Source of the DNA: Dendrolimus kikuchii
Taxonomy: Eukaryota > Arthropoda > Insecta > Lepidoptera > Lasiocampidae
Length of the DNA: 64,000 bases
Direction of reading: 5' to 3'
NCBI GenBank assembly: GCA_019925095.2
Contig: CM034398.1
Location: 4,975,001 to 5,039,000 of the forward strand
Below the pieces are notes generated by a model. That model did no database searches and was not told the origin of the DNA. It saw nothing but the letters and a program-made list of their open reading frames with translations. Within the stretch, counting starts at the first letter, position 1. The number at the start of each line of letters is the position of its first letter. Shown piece by piece: positions 43,101 through 54,960 of the stretch. The position numbers and the translations under genes were made by a program.

Positions 43101-43534
43101 ATAGATAAATAAATTGAAACCAGGTACTAAAAAACTTACTCGATTATACCATTGAGCGTTGTTCTAAATTACTTGTGCAGTAAAGAGGATATGATCTGAA
43201 TGTACCCTAAGGAACAAATTAACTGTTCTCGAAACATTAGTAGAGATTATCGCCACCTATAAACAAATTGTAAGATCAAATCTTTAGTACATTCAGCTAT
43301 AATCATTACCTTTCCTTATTGGGAACGTACTTTGTTCGTTGAAGTTTGCATTCAAGAACATTAATATCGATTTAAACTTTTTTTATATATTGAATATTAA
43401 AAAAATATTACCTATACAATTTTGTTTTAGTGCTATTTGACACCTGTCACGCAGTACATTTGCTTCAAAAATTGTTGGTAGCGCCTTAATTTTGCATCAG
43501 TCCAAATCAGTTTAAGAAGAGCGTTGAAAAATTT
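43101..43534. other. No recognised feature
   Basis: AT-rich spacer. Confidence 0.25.
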
Positions 43535-43615
43535 CGTTGACGCCTGGTGTTGCAAATTTCCATACGCAACTATAACTACTTCCCAATAGGTATGCCGCCT
43601 GCCTACTTGCGTCAG
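43535..43615 (+). mobile_element. Old SINE-A/LINE tail
   Basis: TGGTGTTGCAAATTTCCATA and GGTATGCCGCCTGCCTACTT resemble the shared tail with many substitutions. One of the oldest copies. Confidence 0.4.
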
Positions 43616-43889
43616 AAATTTAAACAGTGTATTGAAAGTTTTAGTCGCCGCCTGAGAGGTCGGTTCAGAACATCTTGAATATTGTTGCAAGCCGATACTA
43701 ATCTTTTGCATGAGGCCATTAGCCCTTTGAATTTGAGTGATCTATTGTTTGCGCTAATCTCTTTGTTCATGCCACCGTAAGACGTTATAAAACCTTCTTT
43801 CCTCTGTTGGTAATTCATGCGATTTTTTGGAAGCCATTAAGCTGACCATTTAACGATTTCAAAAACCAGTGGGCAAGATGTTGCTAGGA

Positions 43890-44168
43890 GGCCATGTCTA
43901 ATTTACAAATGGATGAGGGTCGGTCAGTCGGGAAATACGCCAGTCATGTCCTGACTACGAACATGGCGTTACCTAGTGCACTTTTGGAGCGAGTATCTTA
44001 CATTGCATGAATTTTGCGGGATATATTTGATATCCATTTTCTGCCCTACTGCTTGGTTTTGTTGTATTCCGCTATACTTGTAAGAACTGTAAATTAAGTG
44101 TGTACTTCTAATAAACTTTGTGATAATTCCAACGTCAGTTTCGAATTTACATTCTACAAATTCGTAAC
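43890..44168 (+). repeat. LTR 3' part, related to the solo LTR at 49675-50004
   Basis: TAATAAACTTTGTGATAATT, CCAACGTCAGTTTCGAATTT and the terminal AATTCGTAACA match the minus-strand end of the LTR at 49675-50004. The AATAAA is the probable polyadenylation signal. The left terminus was not fixed. Confidence 0.5.
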
Positions 44169-44408
44169 AATATCATTACTCTATCACCTAGATCTTTACT
44201 GTATCGGTATATGAATTATTCTTTTAATAGAATAATAAAATTGTACCAAACCAAACAAATTATTTTTTTGCGTATAAAATTATGCTTCACAAGGATGTTA
44301 CATTGTCCATTGATTCGGGGTATTACTATCTTTAAATAATGACGGGATAGAAGTATCCTAGTAATTAGTTTTAATAACTTAATTTTTAATGTAATAAATG
44401 TTTTTAAT
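44169..44408. other. No recognised feature
   Basis: AT-rich flank of the LINE insertion. Confidence 0.25.
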
Positions 44409-45803
44409 CTATGGAAGTGTCAAGGGGACCGCACAGACCCGTCGAATTACAGGCCTATAGCAATAACCTCTTTGCTCTCAAAGGTGATGGAGCGTATTAT
44501 CAACGCGCAGCTTCTGGTTTACCTCGAAGATTCCCAGCTACTAAATGACCGGCAATACGGCTTCCGCCACGGTCGCTCTGCTGGGGATCTCTTGGTTTAC
44601 CTAACCCACCGTTGGGCTGAAGCCATTGAGAGCAAAGGGGAAGCACTGGCAGTTAGTCTAGATATTGCTAAGGCCTTCGACCGGGTCTGGCACAAGGCTC
44701 TTCTATCGAAGCTGCCATCATATGGGATACCTGAGGGACTTTGTACCTGGCTATCCAGCTTTCTTGATGGGCGCAGCATTCAAGTCGTTGTCGACGGTTG
44801 CTGCTCAAGTATCAAGCCCATCAACGCTGGTGTGCCCCAGGGTTGTGTGCTGTCGCCAACGTTGTTCATCTTGCATATCAATGATATGTTGTCTAATCAC
44901 AATATTCATTGCTATGCGGATGACAGCACTGGCGATGCGCAGTACTCTGGTCGTGCAAACGTCCCTCGATCATTTGTGGAGGAAAGTCGGGTTAGACTTG
45001 TGTCTGAAGTAGAACATTCCTTACAGAGAGTCTCTGAATGGGGGAGACAAAACCTTGTCCATTTCAACCCCAAGAAGACACAGGTCTGCGTATTCTCTGC
45101 CAAAAAAACTCCATTCGAGCAAGCGCTTGAATTCCAAGGAACTCCCCTTACCACCTCCAAAAGTATTGGGATCCTCGGTATCGACATCACGAACGATGTA
45201 CAGTTCAGGGGCCATCTTGAAGGCAAGGCAAAACTTGCCTCCAAGAAGCTGGGCGTGCTAAACCGGTCCAAGCAGTACTTCACATCGCGGCAACGCCTTG
45301 TGCTTTACAAAGCCCAGGTGAGGCCGCATATGGAGTACTGCTCACACCTTTGGGCTGGAGCACCTGCTTACCAACTTAATCCCCTGGACAGTATTCAACG
45401 TCGAGCCCTTCGCGTTGTCGATGATCCCATACTCACAGACGGTTTAGATACGCTTGGCCTTAGGAGAGACTTTGCTTCTCTCTGCGTATTCTACCGACTG
45501 TATTACGGGGAATGTTCCGAAGAACTGTTTAGAATGGTGCCTTCGTCTTCCTTCTACCATCGCACCGCTCGCCATCGATTGGGAGTTCACCCCCACTTCC
45601 TTGAGCCGCTTCGCTCATGTACGCAACGGTTCTGTAGAACGTTTCTCTCGCGTACCGTGGGGATTTGGAATGAGCTCCCGGCCGAGGTTTTCCCACAGCG
45701 CTACGATATGGAGTTCTTCAAAAAGGGTGTCATAAAATTTCTTCGAGGCCGGCAGCGCGTTGGCGACATCTCTGATGTTGCAAACGTCCATAGGCGACGG
45801 TAA
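44409..45803 (+). CDS. LINE ORF2 reverse transcriptase, C-terminal part (frame intact)
   Basis: The frame is open upstream of any ATG. Homology starts near 44412 with DRTDPSNYRPIAITSLLSK, the first reverse-transcriptase motif. The first in-frame ATG is at 44487, but it lies inside this motif, so the frame is a truncation and not a true start. Motif A is SLDIAKAFDRVWH. Motif B is NAGVPQGCVLSPTLF. The catalytic motif C is CYADDSTGD. The thumb/connection and C-terminal region follow, with YKAQVRPHMEYCSHLWAG, CVFYRLYYGECSEELF and WNELPAEVFPQ, ending VANVHRRR. There is no stop or frameshift over about 460 codons, so the copy is young. The endonuclease is lacking. Confidence 0.9.
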   Translation, partial: LWKCQGDRTDPSNYRPIAITSLLSKVMERIINAQLLVYLEDSQLLNDRQYGFRHGRSAGDLLVYLTHRWAEAIESKGEALAVSLDIAKAFDRVWHKALLSKLPSYGIPEGLCTWLSSFLDGRSIQVVVDGCCSSIKPINAGVPQGCVLSPTLFILHINDMLSNHNIHCYADDSTGDAQYSGRANVPRSFVEESRVRLVSEVEHSLQRVSEWGRQNLVHFNPKKTQVCVFSAKKTPFEQALEFQGTPLTTSKSIGILGIDITNDVQFRGHLEGKAKLASKKLGVLNRSKQYFTSRQRLVLYKAQVRPHMEYCSHLWAGAPAYQLNPLDSIQRRALRVVDDPILTDGLDTLGLRRDFASLCVFYRLYYGECSEELFRMVPSSSFYHRTARHRLGVHPHFLEPLRSCTQRFCRTFLSRTVGIWNELPAEVFPQRYDMEFFKKGVIKFLRGRQRVGDISDVANVHRRR

Positions 45804-45871
45804 CCGCTTTCCACCAGGTGGGCCGTCAGCCTGTTTGCTGTACTCCAGGTATAAAAAAAAAAAAAAAAAAA
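44409..45871 (+). mobile_element. 5'-truncated CR1/Jockey-like LINE
   Basis: A non-LTR retrotransposon cut off within the reverse transcriptase and complete at the 3' end. There is a short UTR (AACCGCTTTCCACCAGGTGG, GGGCCGTCAGCCTG, TGTACTCCAGGTAT), then about 22 A (45849-45871). The UTR and the last codons are the source-type tail of SINE-A. A second copy begins at 63585. No clear target duplication was found. Confidence 0.88.
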
Positions 45872-46489
45872 ATGTGTTTCTGAAATCAAATTATATTTGT
45901 ATGTCTTTCAAGACCACAGGCCATAAAAATGGCCCGGACATTTGGAGGGCTTGCGTGGGGCCATGGGAAGGCCAACACGTAGAGGCCCCTTGACAAATTT
46001 AATGTAAATGTAGCGTGACACTGGCCGTCGATTATCCCTGTCTACACCATATAATAATGCACCCAAGACAAGCCCCGGCCAGTGTAGGAGTATTGTGGGA
46101 AATGAGGACAAAAAGTACCGGGCTATTGGGGTGAACTGCTAGTAGTACTAGTGGACTGGGAATATGGGAACTATGGCGTCTGCCCGTCGCAATGTTCGGA
46201 GAACACGGAAACATGGGCAGACGGTGACTCGCCACTCCATGCATGGGCCCCAAAAAATGCCATAAGACAGGGGCAACATGGCTAATCAAATTATTATTAG
46301 CACACTTCAAAAAGTACACATGTATATCAAATTAGGGTGCAAATACACGTTATACCTCAAGCAATTAATTTTGATTTTTAACAATTGCTATAATTACTGC
46401 TTACTTGACATTCATTATCATCTACGCGGTCTACGCCCCAATTTTTCTAGATGATATGGAACCTCTGCTGGTTATACTGAATCTTTTTT
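45872..46489. other. Unassigned GC-richer block
   Basis: 45900-46280 is GC-richer and has overlapping frames on both strands (for example 46032-46319 minus) without domains. It looks like decayed repeat or LINE 5' sequence. Confidence 0.25.
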
Positions 46490-46545
46490 TACAGTTGGAG
46501 TACAACAGACAGCTAGACGGACCACCTGATGGAAAGCGGTTACCA
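46490..46545 (-). mobile_element. SINE-A/LINE tail, very short
   Basis: TTGGAGTACAACAGACAGCT, GGACCACCTGATGGAAAGCG. Tail only, minus strand. Confidence 0.6.
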
Positions 46546-47259
46546 TTGTACTAACAGTATTTAATCTGTACAATAAAACGTCACTGTCAACATTGTTTGA
46601 CAGTAATGACAGGTGACTTATCACCGACCTCCTCGCCCCCTTCTACGAACGAACACAGAGACACATTAACCATTGCTAACTCTAAGATTTTTTTTAAAAT
46701 AATAATTAAGAGCTACTTACTGTAGAAATAATATAAAAATAAACGTAATAAGTAAAATAATAAAAAGTGTTTCAACAAATAAACAAACGACAATACTACC
46801 ATTGCCTATGGAGGTTTACAACTAATGGCGTTTTTTTGGTAGAGAATACGCAGATCGGATACCAGATCCCTGGGGGTCAATATAGACCACTTTGAGAATG
46901 AATGGCTTCAGTGATTGAGGTACACCGAATAGATAACTGCTAAAGATACCTGATACACTAATTGCTATTAAAGTTACTTATGCTGCGCTGTTATCGTAAA
47001 TTGCTGTTTTATATCTCATTTAATATATGACTACGAACCAACATAAATTACTAGATTTTTTATATATATCATCATTATTTCTGTATTATATGTGAATTTA
47101 ATGTGCTGTTTATTGTAAAAACAGACGTCAGATCGGTTGTAAAATACAATTTATTTACAGTCTGATACCTCAGACGAATTAAAAATAATGACCAAATCTA
47201 CTAAAAGTTTTTATCCATGCACAAACGTGTAAGGAATACCTATTTCAGCAGCCGGGGCT
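46546..47259. other. No recognised feature
   Basis: Mostly AT-rich; nothing assigned. Confidence 0.25.
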
Positions 47260-47744
47260 TTTTTATTACGACGTAGGGGAAATGTCTTTTATGAGGACAC
47301 CATCCTCGGGCCTGAGAGGACGGCATTAAACTGAGGGATGTGTGGGACTCTTGAACGGTCGTATGCCCACCGAGGCCTCTGAGCGGAAGACCGGGGGATG
47401 TCTGCCGTCAAACTGCCAATTAACGTAACCTGCGCCTCTCTCCTATGCGCTTTTATGGGGTGACACACGGTGATCACATGAACTAAACTATAGATATTAC
47501 GTCTGTGACACCTCGACGCTTGGCTAACTCACTTAGGGTACCCCCGGGGAACGGTACCCTCTTCACCAACAGAGGTGGAAATCCGCGGGATCCCCCATTG
47601 GACCGCGCGGCCCCGTTTGATGGATTATGGGAGGAGTTGAGCGCAGCGGCGACTACGACCCCTAGGCCGAGCGACCGGGGGGGCCTGTTCTAGGAGGCGC
47701 TAAAACAACTCACAGTTCACAGCCAGGGTATTTTCCCGTCTGGA
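47260..47744. other. GC-rich island, unassigned
   Basis: The most GC-rich stretch of the window (for example CCCCCGGGGAACGGTACCC and GACCGGGGGGGCCTG). Short frames occur on both strands (47289-47477 minus, 47505-47693 plus) without a known domain. The style resembles the 5' part of insect LINEs or rDNA-targeted elements, but no match could be made. Confidence 0.3.
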
Positions 47745-47870
47745 TGGCTAACACTAGGTACTCTCTAGGCAAGCATGCTCCACCTTCGACGGTATCATTG
47801 TCCGGCACTGGACGGGATCGTGTTCAAACGCAAACCTATTTAATATAATAACAAACACACACACACCCGG
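47745..47870 (+). mobile_element. LINE 3' tail, related to that at 23190-23260
   Basis: AGGCAAGCATGCTCCACCTT and GGGATCGTGTTCAAACGCAA parallel TAAGCGTGCTCCATCC and GAGATTGTGGTCAAACGCGA at 23180-23250. It ends in a CA-rich run. Confidence 0.5.
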
Positions 47871-49002
<1,132 letters not shown>

Positions 49003-49674
49003 TTCTTTTATAAAAAAATGTTTTAATAAGATTTATATTTATGTTGTTACTTAGATTTAAGGTTATGTAAGCCTCTGGCCGTCAAGTTGGTGTATACTCC
49101 ATAGAATATAGACCAAAAAGACTCGCTTTGCCTGGTTTAGGTATTCGTGCCCGAGTACTTATAAGTTTAATCGATAGCGAATGCGAAGTTTTGTTGTGAA
49201 TTATGTCAAAAACGTCTCATCGATTCCTTAGGTGACGAGAGGGTGGATTCTTACCTGCATAGCTAACCTTCTGGACACCTTACGTATAGAAGACGTAGAC
49301 CTAATATTAATAGATTTACGTAAGGTTAAGTTTTATTGATTGTATTAGTTTATAATATTTATATTTTTAGATAAAAAGATTTTGAAAGTTAAGTGAACAG
49401 ATGGTCCTCTTTGTTATATTTGTGTTCTTTATTATTAGAACATACGCATTTACGAGCTCAAAACAAAAAGTGACTCGTCCCAATATTGCTCAGTGTATAA
49501 TCGTATATAAAAATGCGGTACTATTTTACAAAGTAGTAATCAGGGTATTCCTAATTTATTCCTAATAAAGTAAAAAACAATGTATACAAAGTAGAGATGG
49601 AATTGTGAGCATGTTTTAGCCATAAATTCTACTAATAGTTCTACTTTTTAGGTTAATTTATGAAAAATACATAA
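49003..49674. other. No recognised feature
   Basis: AT-rich DNA, nothing assigned. Confidence 0.25.
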
Positions 49675-50004
49675 TGTTACGAATCGCGAGACTCGAATTA
49701 AAATGCCGTTGGAATTATTATAGAGTTTATTAGAACTATACAAACACGTATAACACAAGTACAAATATAACAGAACACAACGAAGCCAAACGTAATGCAG
49801 AAGGTCGTAATTCCATAAAACGCGCAAAGTCCGTCACTAATAGATATTCCCGACATGTACACGGTCTCGCCTTGATAGTGGTTCTCGCTCGACCGCCACC
49901 CCCCTCCATCAGGTCATTGTTTTATACTGCACAAATGCAATATGTCTGCCCGGCAGCGTGAACCGAATTTCCTAGAACCAGCTTTTACTTTAAAATTCGT
50001 AACA
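49675..50004 (-). repeat. Solo LTR
   Basis: 330 bp bounded by perfect 10-bp inverted ends, TGTTACGAAT and ATTCGTAACA. On the minus strand it has a TATA box (CAGTATAAAACAATG, near 49960), then AATAAACTC and a short 3' part, in LTR order. Its end resembles 44085-44168. No internal coding region adjoins it, so it is a solo LTR left by recombination. A clear target duplication was not seen (CATAA against CCTGA). Confidence 0.72.
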
Positions 50005-50319
50005 CCTGACTAATGAGTACAATAAAACAATAGGCCGTATGCCAATAAGTAAACAAAAGAAGACGATCATAAAAGAATTTCAATGTTATTAATTCAAATG
50101 CCGACGGGTAATAAATGTGCTTTGTTTCAGAGCTGCAGGTGGATTTTGTTTTTGTCGGGACATGAGTTGTAACAATAATATAATGTTAGAGACGATTGCT
50201 ATTGAAGTTTATAATAAAGATTATTAAAGAGAAAAAGGCTTTTAGAATTCTTGAGACAGAAAGAGCAAAGAGATAAAAAGGATTTTTTACTGTAGGGCAA
50301 TAATAATAATAATAATCGT
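50005..50319. other. No recognised feature
   Basis: AT-rich spacer with a short (AAT)n run near 50300. Confidence 0.25.
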
Positions 50320-50385
50320 CAGACAAACACATACATACATAACTTCACGCCAGTTCCCTTGCGGGGTAGGCAGACGAACACATAT
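50320..50385 (-). mobile_element. RTE-D 3' tail fragment
   Basis: ACATACATACATAACTTCAC, CCAGTTCCCTTGCGGGGTAG: the reversed last 50 bp of RTE-D with its repeat tail. Confidence 0.7.
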
Positions 50386-50428
50386 TGTATATCCCTAAAT
50401 TAAGCAAGATACGCTTGTGTTATGGGTA

Positions 50429-50905
50429 TTTTTTTTTTTTATTGCGGGAGATCAACAGACAGGCAGACAGCCCACTGGATGGAAAGCGGTTACCATCGCC
50501 TATGGACATTTGCACCAAAGTTGCTACAAATGCGCTGCTGCTCTCTTAAGGGAGACTGGAACCTGGTCACTAATGTCGGAACACAACTCAAGGTTGTTAT
50601 GGCGACATACTTTAGACCAGGGTGGTAGCCATCCAGTCGGGCAAATGCCCTACCACCTGGCTGTGGGTTGTTTAGTGGCCTCTTACGACAGGCCGCCCGG
50701 CCGCAGGAAATTGTATTCTTTCTCCGTTCCTGCACGGATAGAATACTCTGGGGGCAAACCCAAACACCCAGACCATAGTAAATAACGGAGAAAAGATTTT
50801 TTCCGAAATTTACTAAACCAGGAATCGAACCCGGAGCCTCTGTATTGCACAGAGGTAGGCCGGCAAAGCCTTAGCCCGCTTAACCACAAAGGCCGTCGAT
50901 GCAAT
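50429..50905 (-). mobile_element. SINE-A, full length with tRNA-like head
   Basis: The only copy seen with all parts. On the minus strand the head has an A box TGGTTAAGCGG (complement of 50876-50886), which fits the polymerase III consensus, and a B box GGGTTCGATTCC (complement of 50821-50832). A linker follows, then the body from ATCCGTGCAGGAACGG and the LINE-type tail ending in poly(A) (T run from 50429). The head alone looks tRNA-like, but the fused body shows it is a SINE. Confidence 0.88.
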
Positions 50906-51414
50906 GCCATGAGGTTGCGAAAAGCGCAAAGTCACTGACAGGTTACTTGAAGTCACACCACAAGAAGGGCAAGACTTAAAGGAGTAAAAAAAGCTTTAAG
51001 GTCCCTGTTGACGCAAAAGGTCTAAAGTGGAGTGTAAACTGCTTTTCATTGGTATTTACTAATCAATAATTTACCAAAAAAGATATATCATAACTCTTCA
51101 AGATATAAGACGTGACGTTGTTTCTTTTTGTAATTTTTCTATAGTTTTTTTTTAAGTTAAGAAAATAACTCACCAAATCATCTTCAAATTATTGACATAA
51201 AATCATTTTACTCCTTAGATTTTTAACAAAACTGGATAATCATACTTGGTTTAATTACTTCTTTAATTACTACTTTATTTTATTCACAATAAAATAAAAA
51301 TGCATCTGAGAAATGACGGCGTCTATGACCGGCGCAATGACCCGAAAAATCTTCGAGGACGTTGGCATTGATATAAGCCTTAAAAAGCATTTATAGTGCT
51401 TTAAATTAAACAGT
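50906..51414. other. No recognised feature
   Basis: AT-rich; nothing assigned. Confidence 0.25.
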
Positions 51415-51582
51415 ATAATAGGTGATGTCAGGAGCCTTAAGAACAGACGAGCTTGCATGACAAGAGTTATGAATGTCAAAGAGGCAAGTGAGGTGTGTAA
51501 GAATAAGCCTAAATGGCACTCTGTTGTTCGTGCCTACCCCGCAAGGGAACTGGCGTGAAGTTATGTATGTATGTAGTATAAT
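51415..51582 (+). mobile_element. RTE-D C-terminal end and tail
   Basis: GTGATGTCAGGAGCCTTAAG then the undeleted version of the segment missing at 2840, ending GTTATGTATGTATG. It encodes NRRACMTRVMNVKEASEVC. Confidence 0.75.
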
Positions 51583-51826
51583 ACGTACACTTATTCTTAT
51601 TTTATTCTTTACTTATTCTCTAATATCCGGTTTTCGGTATACGACCAAATATGTTACTTACTATCCGTTGCATTCTAATGTCAAGTGTCAATACATTGTG
51701 GAAACATATGCCGTATCTTGCACCTGCCAGTATATCAAGACACGTCAATTCACAGTGCTAGCCAACAAAAGCGACCGTTTTAAGGCCCCAGAAGTATTTT
51801 TTTTTTGTATTCGCTTCTCCTCTGCT

Positions 51827-51850
51827 TTAGGTTAGGTTAGGTTAGGTTAG
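51827..51850 (+). repeat. Interstitial (TTAGG)n telomere-type tract
   Basis: 4.8 uninterrupted TTAGG units, the canonical insect telomere motif. A weaker CCTAA-like tract lies at about 6615-6635. Confidence 0.9.
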
Positions 51851-53247
51851 ATTAACTCGTTTTTATTTTACTTTTCTAAATTTTTTTAAATATTTCTTTT
51901 TGGAAAATAAATTTGGGTGTCAATTTTTTTTTTTGTATATTTTACATTTTTCCTTTTGTACTTCTCTTCCATAGCACGTCAGTTACCCATTCCACTAATA
52001 TATTGCTAGCAATAAAAATTCCCATCAACTATAAACTAAATGTCATGACGTTAATTAAATAAATAAACTGCTCAAAAACGAAAAACATTCATTTTTATTA
52101 GCAAACGCTTAAGCATTCTCTTTTTTTTATTAATAATTAGAATTCAGAATGTGTTTCGCATTTACATTGCAACACATAAATTAATACCTTGTTAATTTAC
52201 AATTTGTGTTTTACTGAGCTCATCAAAAATTATAACTGTACTAAGTCTTGTCAATAAATACCATAGAGGTAATATTATATAGAAATGGCATCTACATAAG
52301 AAAAATACAGTCTTATTAATATTGCGTTACAGTAAGTTCTGTGTAGGCTTCTTAAGAACTTAAAAGAAGCCTACAAGAACTTACTCTAACTCAATATGAA
52401 TAAGACAGTTGGAGTTTTTGGTGGGAACTGAAAAGGACGTTGTGCTGTACAGTTTTATTGTCTAAAATGTGTAAAATTACTCTAAAATGAACAATAGTTG
52501 TAGCATATTGACAGTTTTTGAGTAGTAATTATGTGTTTTTGCGAGAAATGTGAACTATATAGCCAAATGTGGCCTTTCGAGTCTTCACAAGAACTCCGTT
52601 GAATGACGTTGATTGTAGCCTACAATACAACGGCGTCTGGCTTAAAGGCCTAGTTACCAAGCCTTAAACTTAAAAAAAAATAAGACGATATAGTTTAAAA
52701 AAGTCCTTATAGTTTTTCTCTCATTCCGTGTATGGGTGTTTTGTTTGTGGCACATTTACTACCTGATATTTAGCTTAAATCTTCAATATTTGAAATTGAT
52801 CCGATTTTTCTATTACATGAGTGTTTTGAACAGTTTAAGTAAATTTTGAGTTTGTATAAACGTTGTAGTGAGATACGATAAATAGGATGTGCTGTAGTTC
52901 TCTATTTTTATTGGGTACACGTGATTTGCTTCCCTATTTAGGGAAAATATTAGATATATGTTACAACAACAAAAAAAACACAACTCAACACAAAAAAATA
53001 GCATATACCATAGTTGTAAGCAATACACTTCACAGGCACTATCCTCACCACACAATTGTAACAGCAACACATTGTAATAAAATATTATTATAACTAATAT
53101 TAAGATACACCCTAACACAAACAAATCCAACAAACTGTCACACATCTTAACAACAATTATAATTGAGCGTGTTAATTCAATACAATCTAAATCAAAGCTT
53201 CTAAAAAGAAGATACGGAATTTAAAGTCCGTAGAGTTGACTTTATTT
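51851..53247. other. AT-rich, no gene recognised; one hairpin
   Basis: An imperfect hairpin occupies 52331-52385. A 110-codon minus-strand frame (52813-53145) is Cys/Phe/Leu-rich and looks like a chance frame in AT-rich DNA. Confidence 0.3.
52331..52385. repeat. Imperfect hairpin
   Basis: AGTAAGTTCT..GTAGGCTTCTT pairs with AAGAAGCCTAC.AGAACTTACT around a loop of about 9 bases. Confidence 0.85.
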
Positions 53248-53345
53248 AAAAAAAGAATGAATGAATGAATGAATGAATGTTCTTTATTACATACATAAGT
53301 TACATATACAATAGGAGGTCTTATCGCCGCCGGCGATATCTGAAG
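53248..53345 (-). mobile_element. LINE 3' end tail-P
   Basis: The tail GAATGAATGAATGAATG, then TTCTTTATTAC, GGAGGTCTTATCGCC and a CGCCGGCG variant of the hairpin. Here the simple-repeat tail is GAAT rather than ATAG. Confidence 0.6.
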
Positions 53346-53655
53346 AATTATCTGAACGATTCTAAAGAATGCCGTTCACAAGTATAACTTGGCAACTCAG
53401 TGCGTAGTTATATGGGACATACGTTACAGCATGGGATATGATGCGATATCAAACAGTAGTCAAACAGTAGCTTCGACAAATCCGCTACCAGCAAAAGAAA
53501 AAAAAGTACGTCTGTATCTTTGCAGTCCCGCTAACAAAATTGTTGGCTGAATGTTTTTACTGATGAATTTGATATTTAAATATTTTTTAATGTTACTACT
53601 ATTAATTTAGATATTTATTTGTAGTATTTAGCAATAATTCATTAATATATTAGTA
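53346..53655. other. No recognised feature
   Basis: AT-rich spacer. Confidence 0.2.
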
Positions 53656-53963
53656 TTTTTTATTGCATGAGTTCAACAGACAGGCAGACGGCCCACTAGA
53701 TGGAAAGCGCTTACCATCGCCTATGGACATTTGTAACACCAAAAATAATACAAATGCGCTGCTGCTCTCTTAAGGGAGACTGGAACCTGGTCACTAATGC
53801 CGGAACATAACTCAAGATTATTATGGCAGCATACTGTAGAGCAGGGGTGGTAGCCATCCAATCGGGCAAATACCCAACCATCTAGCTGTGGGTTGTTTTG
53901 TCGCCTCTTACGACAGGCCGCCCGGCCGCAGGAACTTGTATTCTTTCTCCGTTCCTGCACGGA
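53656..53963 (-). mobile_element. SINE-A copy
   Basis: Complete body and tail on the minus strand, from a T-rich end to GTTCCTGCACGGA. Head absent. Confidence 0.9.
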
Positions 53964-54680
53964 TAAAATATTGAATTATACGCAATTCTTGAGCAAAAGG
54001 TGCTTCATTGAATAAAAGTTTTTATCATTTAGTATACATTTCATTCGTTTTTTAATACATACAGGTATTTTTGCTTAATTTACTATTATTAAGAAAAGTT
54101 TGTATAGAATATTGAGGAACAGCAGTGGTCTGGTTTTTATAGATATTTAATTGAGCTTGCTAAAGACATAAAGGCATTTAAAAAAGTTAATGTTACATGA
54201 TTACAGAACAAACATAAGAGGACAAAAGAATAGTAAATAAAAAAGGTGTTAAAAAAATATTAAAAAATAATCCGACATTAGGGGTGCCAGTGCTAACTTA
54301 CACGACCTCATTATAAAAGTTTCATAGGTTTCGTGTCAAGGTTGATTATTGCATTATTTTGTCTAACTTTGAATATAAAGTATATTTATTACACACAGAT
54401 TTTTTTTTAAATAATCTTGTTGCTGTAATTTGTTAATTTATCTAATATAATAGCTTTTATAAACAAATTTTAGTATTCTAAACTATCTTAAAAATTAAAG
54501 TAATGCTTTGTACAAAATGGACGCCAGCCTTTTGGTCGCAAGAGAGGGCTACTAAACGTTCGGTGACGTCTGGATAAAAAAAATATAGAATAAATATAAA
54601 ATTATTTTTTTTAGGTGAACGGAATTCCCTGTTTTCCCTTATTCTCTCTTTACGATAAACAAAAGCTTATTTAATAAATA
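53964..54680. other. Mostly unassigned; LINE tail words at 54520-54565
   Basis: GGACGCCAGCCTTTTGG resembles the LINE end at 60991-61282. The rest is AT-rich without recognised features. Confidence 0.3.
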
Positions 54681-54763
54681 CTAGTGGCCGCCTAGTGGTC
54701 GAAATTCGACCGTAATTAATTTAAATTATAAATTTGAACATTATTAAAGTTCTGTTATCAATG

Positions 54764-54928
54764 TTATGTTATGAATGTCAAGATAATATAATGTCAATAT
54801 GAATGTCATATCAATGTCAATATCAATGTCAAAGAAGCAAGTGAGGTGTGTAAGAATGGGCCTAAATGGCGCTCTGTTGTTCGTGCCTACCCCGCAAGGG
54901 AACTGGCGTGAAGTTATGTATGTATGTA
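54764..54928 (+). mobile_element. RTE-D end nested in Hel-C, with target duplication
   Basis: Flanked by TGTTATCAATG (54753-54763) and TGTTGTCAATG (54929-54939), an 11-bp duplication with one mismatch. The insert carries AAAGAAGCAAGTGAGGTGTG and a TATG tail. The 5' part has repeated TCAATGTCAATAT words. Confidence 0.75.
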
Positions 54929-54960
54929 TGTTGTCAATGACCTATACTTCTACGAGTATA

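Noticed and set aside
50811..50900. Possible tRNA gene with A and B boxes on the minus strand
   Set aside because: It is fused to a SINE body and lacks a complete cloverleaf, so it is a SINE head.
52813..53145. 110-residue hydrophobic minus-strand protein
   Set aside because: Rich in Cys, Phe and Leu because of AT-rich composition. No motif, no second copy and no splice context.
53248..53280. CRISPR-like or regulatory tandem repeat
   Set aside because: A GAAT simple-repeat tail of a LINE 3' end.
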